Below, in pieces: positions 54,567 to 64,000 of a stretch of 64,000 nucleotides of DNA. The stretch spans positions 62,001-126,000 of the forward strand of contig NZ_WMIF01000001.1 in NCBI RefSeq assembly GCF_009711185.1, written 5' to 3'. The translations under genes and the position numbers were made by a program. Numbering within the stretch: position 1 is the first letter of the stretch; each line of letters begins with the position of its first letter. The notes beneath the pieces were generated by a model that worked only from the letters and a program-made list of their open reading frames with translations, was not told the origin of the DNA and ran no database searches. The stretch comes from Paracoccus limosus (GTDB taxonomy: Bacteria > Pseudomonadota > Alphaproteobacteria > Rhodobacterales > Rhodobacteraceae).

Positions 54567-55286
54567 ATGCATATCGAAATCGACGAGATCGCCAAGGAAT
54601 TCGGCGCCACCACCGCGCTGAAACCCGTCAGCCTGGCCATCCCCTCGGGGGCGCTGGTGGCGCTGCTGGGCCCCTCGGGCTCGGGCAAGACGACGCTGCT
54701 GCGCATCCTTGGCGGGCTGGAATTCCCGACCTCGGGCCGGGTGCTCTTTGACGGGCAGGACGCCACCGGCATGACCGTGCAGGAACGCCGCGCCGGCTTC
54801 GTCTTCCAAAGCTATGCGCTCTTCAAGCACATGACGGTGTTTGAAAACATCGCTTACGGGCTGCGCGCCCGCCCGCGCGCCACCCGCCCGCCCGAGGCCG
54901 AGATCCAGCGCCGCGTGTCCAAGCTGCTGGACCTGATCCAGCTGCCCCAGATCGCCACCCGCTTTCCCAGCCAGCTCTCGGGCGGCCAGCGCCAGCGCGT
55001 GGCTTTGGCCCGCGCGCTCGCGATTGAGCCGCGCATGCTTCTGCTTGACGAACCTTTCGGCGCGCTCGACGCCCAAGTGCGCAAGGAATTGCGTCAGGGT
55101 CTGCGCGAGATCCACGACACCACCGGCCTGACCACCGTTTTCGTCACCCACGATCAGGACGAGGCGATGGAGCTGGCCGATCTGGTCGTCGTCATGTCCA
55201 TGGGCCGCATCGAACAGGTCGGCCGCCCGCAGGACATCCGCGCCCGCCCGGCCACCGCCTTCGTGCGCCAGTTCATCGAGGCCTAA
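54567..55286 (+). CDS. cysA: Sulfate ABC transporter ATPase CysA (short form)
   Basis: ATG at 54567 with GAGG upstream; 239 aa. Motifs: Walker [10 protein letters not shown] at 35-43, Q-loop [13 protein letters not shown], signature [15 protein letters not shown], Walker B MLLLDEP, H-loop VTHDQDEA. It ends soon after the nucleotide-binding domain, whereas the E. coli CysA is about 365 aa with a regulatory TOBE-like domain. This copy therefore lacks the regulatory C-terminus. Confidence 0.94.
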   Translation: MHIEIDEIAKEFGATTALKPVSLAIPSGALVALLGPSGSGKTTLLRILGGLEFPTSGRVLFDGQDATGMTVQERRAGFVFQSYALFKHMTVFENIAYGLRARPRATRPPEAEIQRRVSKLLDLIQLPQIATRFPSQLSGGQRQRVALARALAIEPRMLLLDEPFGALDAQVRKELRQGLREIHDTTGLTTVFVTHDQDEAMELADLVVVMSMGRIEQVGRPQDIRARPATAFVRQFIEA

Positions 55287-55320
55287 GCCGGCCCCCCGAC
55301 CGGGCCCAGCCCCCATCCAA

Positions 55321-55346
55321 GGCCCCGCCCGGCAACCGGCGGGGCC
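55321..55346 (+). terminator. Hairpin after the sulfate operon
   Basis: GGCCCCGC...GCGGGGCC arms with an inner CGG/CCG around CAA and one bulged C, 34 bases after cysA. No T-tract; a transcript-end stem or weak terminator. Confidence 0.55.
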
Positions 55347-55488
55347 TAGCCATATCGCGCGCCCCGCCGCCCCGGACCTGCCTTTTCGACAGGTTGCACT
55401 TGCATCCATTCGCGCCAAGTCTGGCCAATGCGTCTGCCGTTGCGGCGGCGCAGGGAATGGTAACGGTTTTTCAGACAGGATTTGCAAC

Positions 55489-56403
55489 ATGGCCCGGGTT
55501 CAGAGTTTTCTTCCCTTTGACCAGACGACGATCAACTTCAACGCGCTCTATTTCGGCAACGCCGATTTCTACAACAACAGCTACCTGACGCTGGGCGGCA
55601 ACACCTATGAGGATGCCGGCATCGTCAGCTACACCGGCAGCGACGGGCTGGCCTATCTGAACGTGATCGGCGGGCAGGGGCTTGGCGCCAATATCTATGA
55701 CGAGGTGGTGACGGGCCGCATCACCGGACTGTTTCAGGCGGTCGGCACCAGCACGGCGCAATATTATGACCATGTCTTCCTGACCGGCATCTCGATCACC
55801 GGCGCCGAATTCTACCGCGCCTCCAGCACGCGCGGCACGCAGGACGATCAGGCGCTGCTGGGCAAGGCGCTGGCCGGCAATGACCGTTTCGATCTCAGCA
55901 ATTACGACGACCGCGCGCAGGGGCGCGGCGGCCATGACACGATGTTCGGCAATGGCGGCCATGACACGCTCGAGGGCGGGCTTGGCAATGACTCGCTTTA
56001 CGGCGGCGGGGGCAACGACCGGCTGCTGGGCGGCATGGGCAATGACCGGCTGACCGGCGGCACCGGCGCGGATGTGTTCATCTTCAACAGCACGGCCGAG
56101 CTGGGGCTGATGGCCTCGGCCACCGATGTCATCACCGATTTCCGCCCCGGTGTGGACCGCATCAACCTGTCGGGCATCGACGCCATGACCGGCGTGGCCG
56201 GCAATCAGGCCTTTGTCTTTGTCGGGCGCAACGCCATCGGCACCTCGCCGCAGGGTGAGGTCTCGTTCCAGCTTTACGACCGGCCCGGCACCGCCGACGA
56301 TGTGACGCTGGTGCGCATCGACACCGACGGCGACCGCGACGCCGAGGCGGTGATCCGCCTGACCGGGCTGCATCTGCTCAGCGCCTCGGATTTCATCCTG
56401 TAG
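55489..56403 (+). CDS. RTX calcium-binding protein, short
   Basis: The 304-aa product has no N-terminal signal peptide, as expected for type I secretion. Residues 1-130 are a beta-rich head without recognised enzyme motif. Residues 147-194 carry about five GGxGxDxLx nonapeptides (GGHDTLEGG, GGLGNDSLYGGGGNDRL, GGMGNDRLTGG), forming a Ca2+ beta-roll. Residues 195-304 resemble the serralysin C-terminal domain (ADVFIFNSTAELG, DVITDFRPGVDRINLSGID). It is probably secreted. The T1SS genes are not beside it. Confidence 0.85.
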   Translation: MARVQSFLPFDQTTINFNALYFGNADFYNNSYLTLGGNTYEDAGIVSYTGSDGLAYLNVIGGQGLGANIYDEVVTGRITGLFQAVGTSTAQYYDHVFLTGISITGAEFYRASSTRGTQDDQALLGKALAGNDRFDLSNYDDRAQGRGGHDTMFGNGGHDTLEGGLGNDSLYGGGGNDRLLGGMGNDRLTGGTGADVFIFNSTAELGLMASATDVITDFRPGVDRINLSGIDAMTGVAGNQAFVFVGRNAIGTSPQGEVSFQLYDRPGTADDVTLVRIDTDGDRDAEAVIRLTGLHLLSASDFIL

Positions 56404-56413
56404 TCCTGCGGTC

Positions 56414-56436
56414 GCGGGGCAGGGGGCCTGCCCCGC
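56414..56436. terminator. Perfect 10-bp hairpin between convergent genes
   Basis: GCGGGGCAGG (56414-56423) and CCTGCCCCGC (56427-56436) around GGG, between the RTX gene and the convergent CMD-family gene. No T-tract on either side. Confidence 0.65.
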
Positions 56437-56445
56437 AATCCAAGG

Positions 56446-56790
56446 CTATTTCCCGCTCGCGCCGAATTGCTCGGCCGCCTCGAAGGCGCGCGAGGAATAG
56501 ACCAGCGCCGCGCCCATGTTCATCGACATGGCGACGCCAAGGGCCTCGGCGATTTCCTCCTTGGTGGCGCCGGCGCTGACCGCCTCGCGGGCATGGACCG
56601 AAATGCAGCCGTCGCAACGCGTGGTGACCGCCACCGCCAGCGAGATCAGCTGCCGGGTCTTTTCGTCCAGATGCCCGCTTTTGCGGCCCGCGCCGCTGGC
56701 CTGCATATAGGCGCCGACCGAATCCGGTGCATAGCCGTTCAAGGTGCCGATCCGGCCCAACAGATCCTCGCGGAAGTCCTTCCAGTCCAT
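56446..56790 (-). CDS. Carboxymuconolactone decarboxylase family protein (AhpD-like)
   Basis: ATG at 56790 with GAGAAGG upstream; 114 aa. The core is LDEKTRQLISLAVAVTTRCDGCISVHAREAVSAGAT with the redox CxxC (CDGC) and nearby His. Such proteins are alkylhydroperoxidase-like or act as small thiol-based antioxidant enzymes. Substrate is not known. It is monocistronic. Confidence 0.88.
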   Translation of the reverse strand: MDWKDFREDLLGRIGTLNGYAPDSVGAYMQASGAGRKSGHLDEKTRQLISLAVAVTTRCDGCISVHAREAVSAGATKEEIAEALGVAMSMNMGAALVYSSRAFEAAEQFGASGK

Positions 56791-57093
56791 CTTGCCTTCT
56801 CCCCATGCTGCATGGCCCGGCCCGGATGGGCGGGCAGGGGTGATTCCGACGCCGATCCCGGCCCCTGTCGAGTCATCCCTTGGTCCCGTGCGGACACCCC
56901 ACGACCCGCGCAGGCGCTTTGCCCCGGGGGCGCGCCAAGGCGGCAAACCGGGGGCAGGACCGGCCCCCGCCCCATGGCATCGGCAGGGGCGCACGCATTT
57001 TGTCCGGGGCCGGCAACGCGCGGACCCTTGCGCCTTGGCCTGCCACGGCTATAACCCCGGACGATTTATCTGCCGCAAGCCCGAGGGACCGTC
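56791..57093. other. 303-base gap upstream of carB
   Basis: GC-rich divergent spacer between the CMD-family gene and carB. The carB ribosome site (GAGGGA) lies 7-8 bases before its ATG. No supported ORF, tRNA or clear riboswitch was seen. Confidence 0.5.
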
Positions 57094-60426
<3,333 letters not shown>

Positions 60427-60502
60427 TCGCACCAAGATGCACTAGGCGGTCGCTCGTAAGAGCGGCCAAATAAGGCTTGCGATTGGTCAACGTATGAGCT
60501 GG

Positions 60503-61576
60503 CTAAAGCGGATGTTCCGTGAACTTGGCTAGTGCAAGACCAAGAGCGCCCTTTGGTGTGTCGTGATCTAGGCCGCGCTGGAAGCAGGCTTTCCAGTCTT
60601 CTTTTGCGCGTTCGTATCTATTTCCGGTTAAGCCGCCGATGAAACCCGCCATCACCAACAGCTGTTCTATTTGAGCATCGCTGAAGTCTATGGATTTTCC
60701 AACGAGATATTTTATGTCTGCATCGTTTCCGCTGTTGGCGCAGGATATAAGGATATCATAGAGAAATGGGTTTTCTGGCATTCTGTGTGTAGTCTTAAGG
60801 GCATCCGCATAGATCTGATACACTTCAAATTTGCTAAGCCATTCTTGTCTCTCGGTGGAGTCGGATAGGTTTCCAATGATTCCTGCTGGAACGGCTGCGA
60901 GATCCCTGCCAAGCACGTCCACCATCATGATGGATGTATCGACATTTGATGTCATTGCCTCTCTGAGCTTCTCTTCGAATTCAAGTACGAGGTCCAGCCT
61001 GTCAGCGGAAGTGTAGGAGTTTACGACCTTCGTCAAGGCGTTGGAGAAAAACTCGTGATTGCGGAAGCGATTTTTTTCCGCAAATCTGAGAAGGAGTCTA
61101 TTTATTTCTTTGGCGTCGCTGTTGGAAAAGGATTCTGCGTCATCTAGCATCAATGTTCTAATCTGGATGGTCATCACATCCATTGATTCTTGGCCTGTGT
61201 CATCAACCTTTTTCAGTCCGGCTTGGATATGTGATTCGATGAGGGTGTTTACTTCTTCACGAAGTTGGTTTTCAACTTCCGCCAGACGTTTCGGAACCTC
61301 CTCCGTCGCGGCCGACCTGGCGGTCATTTCGGTCGACTCGTCAATTAGCTTCCATAGGGTGCTCACGCCTGAAGAAAGGCCTAGGAAGAGGAGGCCGGTT
61401 ACGGAGCTGGCAATGATTGCAAATCTATTTCTAGATCTGGTGTTTTGCTTGTCGACTTTCTCGTATACGTTATCTGCGATATGGTTAACTAGCAGATTGA
61501 AATACTGATCGCTGTCCTGGGATCTCGCCGATATTTTTTCCCTTAGCTCTTTTGGTATCTCCGCATCTTCTGTCAT
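60503..61576 (-). CDS. Membrane-anchored coiled-coil protein in AT-rich segment, unrecognised
   Basis: ATG at 61576 with AGGTGA upstream; 357 aa. Residues 1-50 are soluble and charged, residues 52-74 a membrane helix (FAIIASSVTGLLFLGLSSGVSTL), 85-125 a coiled coil (EEVPKRLAEVENQLREEVNTLIES), and ~130-357 a helical repeat-like domain (RLLLRFAEKNRF, LVLEFEEKLREAM, ALKTTHRMPENPFLYDILISCA). AT content and codon use differ visibly from carB. It converges with carB and looks horizontally acquired. No known family is recognised. Confidence 0.72.
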   Translation of the reverse strand: MTEDAEIPKELREKISARSQDSDQYFNLLVNHIADNVYEKVDKQNTRSRNRFAIIASSVTGLLFLGLSSGVSTLWKLIDESTEMTARSAATEEVPKRLAEVENQLREEVNTLIESHIQAGLKKVDDTGQESMDVMTIQIRTLMLDDAESFSNSDAKEINRLLLRFAEKNRFRNHEFFSNALTKVVNSYTSADRLDLVLEFEEKLREAMTSNVDTSIMMVDVLGRDLAAVPAGIIGNLSDSTERQEWLSKFEVYQIYADALKTTHRMPENPFLYDILISCANSGNDADIKYLVGKSIDFSDAQIEQLLVMAGFIGGLTGNRYERAKEDWKACFQRGLDHDTPKGALGLALAKFTEHPL

Positions 61577-61758
61577 TTTTCACCTATAAAAATGATACAT
61601 AGATATAAGGTCATGGTGCTGGAAAGTTAAAATTTATCAACGATTCGCTGTAGGCGCAGTGATGGGTCGCCGCTTGGTTCTCGTGCAATCAACCATTTCT
61701 TCTTAACCTTTGAAGAATTTTATATATTTTAGTTTTTACTACGCCCTGATAGTGGCTA
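61577..61758. other. AT-rich divergent spacer
   Basis: About 180 bases between two divergent genes, the most AT-rich stretch in the window, including a TATATATTTTAG run near 61720-61732. Probably holds the promoters of both flanking genes. No consensus -35/-10 pair at ideal spacing was found. Confidence 0.5.
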
Positions 61759-62733
61759 ATGTTTTCGAAGGAATTTCTTGGGGTATTTGTGATGCAGCTT
61801 TCATCCTCTGCGGTTGCACTGACGCTTCTGCGCGGAACGTCGACGGACGATGCCGCCGTTGCCGCCAAGACTGCGACGGCCAAGACATCGGCCGATACGA
61901 GATCCGCAACCAGTGCAGTGACAGATGATGTCAGCGATTCGTCGGGCGTTACCTATGCCCTTAGCGCAGACGAGAAAGAGCAGCTCCGGGCCAACGACGA
62001 TCTGTTCAAGATGGTGCAAGCGTTGGCTGCGCCCTTTAACGAAGCACGGCAGAAACTTTTGGCCGGATCAGTTAGCCCCTTCGATACCGAAGTCGTCAGG
62101 GCCTCGATGGCTGAAACCACCTTCCGAGTCATGCAGCAAGATTCCCGCATGGAGTTCGAGGGCGCCTTTGCCGCCAAATTTGTCGACACCGGCATGGGCG
62201 CGACGCAGCCGCAACGGGATGCGGATTTCACCTCGCGCAGCGATGCCATGGCCTACGCCTATCACTTCGCCACCGCGCTCGCCCAGGACGCGCAGCAGGC
62301 GGTCACCGACATGGCATGGATCAACGCCAACAGTGACACCACCCGCGACGCCTCGGGCCGCATCTACGGCACCAATGCCGATGGCACCTTCAAGGGCGTC
62401 TCCGACGAAGCCTTCACGCACGGCACCTTCGATGCCCTCTGGACCTTCCAGAGCATGGAGCGCAACGCCGCCTCGCTCGCCAATCTGTTCAGCCTCGATG
62501 CGGCCAGCGTCACCACCTCCGCCTATGACGGCAGCTTTGGCGGCTTCAGCCTGTCGCACGGCACCCTCGGCAAGATCATGGACGTGACGGCTGATGGCGC
62601 CGTCACCCTCTACGATGCCGAGGGCAAGGGCTACAGCGCCGCCGAATACAGCGCCGCCAATATCGACGGCGGCATCCCCCAGCTTCGCAACGACCTGATC
62701 CGGCAGGCCGACCGCCAAAGCGCCGCAGCCTGA
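61759..62733 (+). CDS. Unrecognised 324-aa protein
   Basis: The start may be ATG at 61759 or 61792 (MQLSSSAVALTLLRG). The N-terminal ~60 residues are Ser/Thr/Ala-rich, low complexity. The remainder is soluble and mostly helical (ADEKEQLRANDDLFKMVQALAAPFNEARQ; SDAMAYAYHFATALAQDAQQAVTDMAW), and then beta-like near the C-terminus (TTSAYDGSFGGFSLSHGTLGKIMDVTADG). The GC rises after about 62150, so the gene spans a composition change. Function is unknown. Confidence 0.68.
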   Translation: MFSKEFLGVFVMQLSSSAVALTLLRGTSTDDAAVAAKTATAKTSADTRSATSAVTDDVSDSSGVTYALSADEKEQLRANDDLFKMVQALAAPFNEARQKLLAGSVSPFDTEVVRASMAETTFRVMQQDSRMEFEGAFAAKFVDTGMGATQPQRDADFTSRSDAMAYAYHFATALAQDAQQAVTDMAWINANSDTTRDASGRIYGTNADGTFKGVSDEAFTHGTFDALWTFQSMERNAASLANLFSLDAASVTTSAYDGSFGGFSLSHGTLGKIMDVTADGAVTLYDAEGKGYSAAEYSAANIDGGIPQLRNDLIRQADRQSAAA

Positions 62734-62875
62734 TTACCCCGCCTGATCCCGCCGCGCTGCCCCGCCGCCTTGTCCCGCAACCGGGGCAGGGCGGCTTTCT
62801 GGCCCGGCGGCACACAGAGGGCGCAGCCTCGCCCCCCGACAGGCTGGCGCTCAGCCGCCCCGACCCGCCAAGCCC

Positions 62876-63367
62876 TCACTTTCCCCGCCGCCCCTCCAAC
62901 TCCACCCGCAACACCGCGCTCGGCACCCGTTCCTCCCCCATCGGCACCCCGACCTCATCGAACCGGGTCGCCTCATCCCCGAACGCGTCATCCTCCATCC
63001 GCTGCACATCCCCCCAGCGCGGGCGCGGCCCGTCATGGCCTTCCTCGACCCGGCGCTTCATGTAATCCATCGTCTCCGCGCCCCGGATCATCCCCGACAG
63101 CCGCGCATGCATCCACACCGACAGCACCCGGTTCAGCCGAGGCTGCCAGTCCACCCCGGTCGAGCGAAAGAATTTCACGATCTCCTCGTCCAGCCGGATC
63201 GTCACCCGGACCTTTTTCGACTGGCCCTTTTCCCGCGCGATCTCGTGCCACTCGGCCGGGATCCGCATCTCCTCCATCAGCCGCTGATGCAGGTCCCATT
63301 CCAGCATCCGCATCGCATCGGCCATGTAGTGGTAATTCACCCGCCGCTGCTCATCCGCCCTGCTCAT
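62876..63367 (-). CDS. BrnA antitoxin-like protein
   Basis: The 163-aa product has KKVRVTIRLDEEIVKFFRSTGVDWQPRLNRVLSVWMHARL, the pattern of the BrnA ribbon-helix-helix DNA-binding domain at residues 46-88. The region before it (residues 1-45) and the C-terminal ~75 residues (acidic) are longer than in ordinary BrnA (~100 aa). No BrnT toxin gene is seen on either side, so it may act as a stand-alone regulator. It reads leftward, with the 11-bp repeat array upstream. Confidence 0.75.
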   Translation of the reverse strand: MSRADEQRRVNYHYMADAMRMLEWDLHQRLMEEMRIPAEWHEIAREKGQSKKVRVTIRLDEEIVKFFRSTGVDWQPRLNRVLSVWMHARLSGMIRGAETMDYMKRRVEEGHDGPRPRWGDVQRMEDDAFGDEATRFDEVGVPMGEERVPSAVLRVELEGRRGK

Positions 63368-63444
63368 GCCGAAACCCCCGCATCCATGCCGGGGATCAGC
63401 CTCGTCAAAGCTGGTTAACAGGGGGTAAATCGGGCGCGCGTTGT

Positions 63445-63510
63445 CGGTGTACGCGCGGTGTACGCCCGGTGCACAGGCGCTGCACGCCCGGTGCGGCCCC
63501 GGTGCAGCCC
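63445..63510. repeat. Six tandem 11-bp repeats
   Basis: Six consecutive 11-bp units with consensus CGGTGYACGCC: cggtgtacgcg, cggtgtacgcc, cggtgcacagg, cgctgcacgcc, cggtgcggccc, cggtgcagccc. They fill the space between the proC stop (63512) and the BrnA-like gene start (63367), beginning 78 bases upstream of the latter. The 11-bp period is close to one helical turn, so a bound protein could sit on one face of DNA. Confidence 0.8.
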
Positions 63511-63511
63511 G

Positions 63512-64000
63512 TCACAGGCGCCGCGCCGCCTCGGCCGCCGCCTTCAGCGCCGCCGCGATCGATGCAGAAAATCCCGCCGCCTCGGCCGCCTCAAGCCCCG
63601 CCGCCGTGGTCCCGCGATAGTCGCGATAGGCCGCCAGCAGCGTCTCGGCCGCCCGGATGTCAGGCATCAGCATCCGCGCCCCGCCACAGACCGCAGCCTC
63701 GCTCGCGCGCCAAGCCACATCCTCGCTAACCCCTTGGGAACGCATGAAGTCCACCATCGCCAGCGCCATCAGCGCCGGATAGGCCGCACCCGAACCGGGC
63801 AGGGCGGTCATCAGGTCGATCTGGCGCTCATCGGGCAGCTCATCCGTGGTGCCAATGGCCGAAAGAACCTGCCGCACCAAGGACTTGTCGCCCCCGGTGA
63901 CGCCCGGCCCGGCCCAGAACGGCGAATATGAGGCACCGATCTCCGCCGCCGCATTCGGCATGGCGCGCACAACCCGCCCGCCGCTTTCCGCAAGGCGCGA
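63512..64000 (-). CDS. proC: Pyrroline-5-carboxylate reductase, C-terminal part (5' truncated by window)
   Basis: The frame continues to the right edge (upstream codons read ESGGRVVRAMPN), so the N-terminal Rossmann domain is outside. The visible ~162 residues are the dimerisation domain: VVRAMPNAAAEIG, DKSLVRQVLSAIGTTDEL, LMTALPGSGAAYPALMALAM, SEDVAWRASEAAVCGGARML. It catalyses the last step of proline synthesis. The end of the gene meets the 11-bp repeat array with one base between. Confidence 0.9.
   Translation of the reverse strand, partial: SRLAESGGRVVRAMPNAAAEIGASYSPFWAGPGVTGGDKSLVRQVLSAIGTTDELPDERQIDLMTALPGSGAAYPALMALAMVDFMRSQGVSEDVAWRASEAAVCGGARMLMPDIRAAETLLAAYRDYRGTTAAGLEAAEAAGFSASIAAALKAAAEAARRL

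Noticed and set aside
63445-63510. Possible CRISPR array
   Set aside because: Units are 11 bp and contiguous with no spacers; no cas gene nearby.

Overview
The window reads as a chromosomal segment of a GC-rich alphaproteobacterium of the Rhodobacterales, most likely Paracoccus or a close relative. The basis is the high GC, the Rhodobacterales-style gene neighbourhoods (choXWV next to betIBA, sspB-fumC with DUF4169 and ribbon-helix-helix genes, hisBH-hisAFE) and the family-level look of the proteins. No rRNA and no CRISPR array were seen. Species cannot be fixed from sequence alone.

Bases 1 to about 22,290 are the late half of a temperate podovirus-type prophage. Head and tail genes follow the P22 order: portal (cut by the window start), scaffold, coat, gp4-like tail accessory factor, two large inserted receptor or depolymerase proteins, gp10-like stabilisation protein, a small coiled-coil protein, a GNAT-like protein, then an ejection cassette (gp7-like, a virion lysozyme, gp20-like, gp16-like). 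A two-gene cassette on the opposite strand follows, at the place where P22 carries sieA and the immI genes. Next come a tail-fibre gene, a 116-aa protein and an SGNH-esterase fibre. Lysis genes close the + strand block: a membrane/coiled-coil candidate holin, a GH24 endolysin with a C-terminal membrane segment, and an overlapping inner/outer spanin pair. Two minus-strand genes lead to the right prophage border. Integrase, repressor and terminase lie outside the window.

Bases 22,290-60,430 are ordinary host chromosome. In order: an MFS transporter; tyrS divergent from anmK; a PRC-barrel envelope protein; two identical tRNA-Asp genes; sspB, a phospholipid-methyltransferase-like gene, fumC, two small genes and yebC; argP-like/lysE-like and an EamA transporter; the choline uptake operon (choXWV) divergent from betI-betB-betA, with a perfect palindrome between them that looks like the BetI operator. 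Then come a DUF177 gene, bamE, msrB, olsB-like, tgt and rnd; histidine genes hisB-hisH and hisA-hisF-hisE, interrupted by an opposed DUF2147 gene; a coiled-coil gene plus zapA; a DMT transporter; the sulfate operon sbp-cysT-cysW-cysA; a small RTX protein; a carboxymuconolactone-decarboxylase-family protein; and carB.

From about 60,430 the sequence becomes more AT-rich and carries two unrecognised genes (a membrane/coiled-coil protein and a 324-aa protein), which look acquired. A BrnA-antitoxin-like gene follows with six 11-bp tandem repeats upstream, then the 3' part of proC, cut by the window end.

The parts most worth follow-up are the minus-strand cassette at the sieA position, the multi-domain polysaccharide-active tail proteins, the AT-rich island after carB, and the 11-bp repeat array beside the BrnA-like gene.
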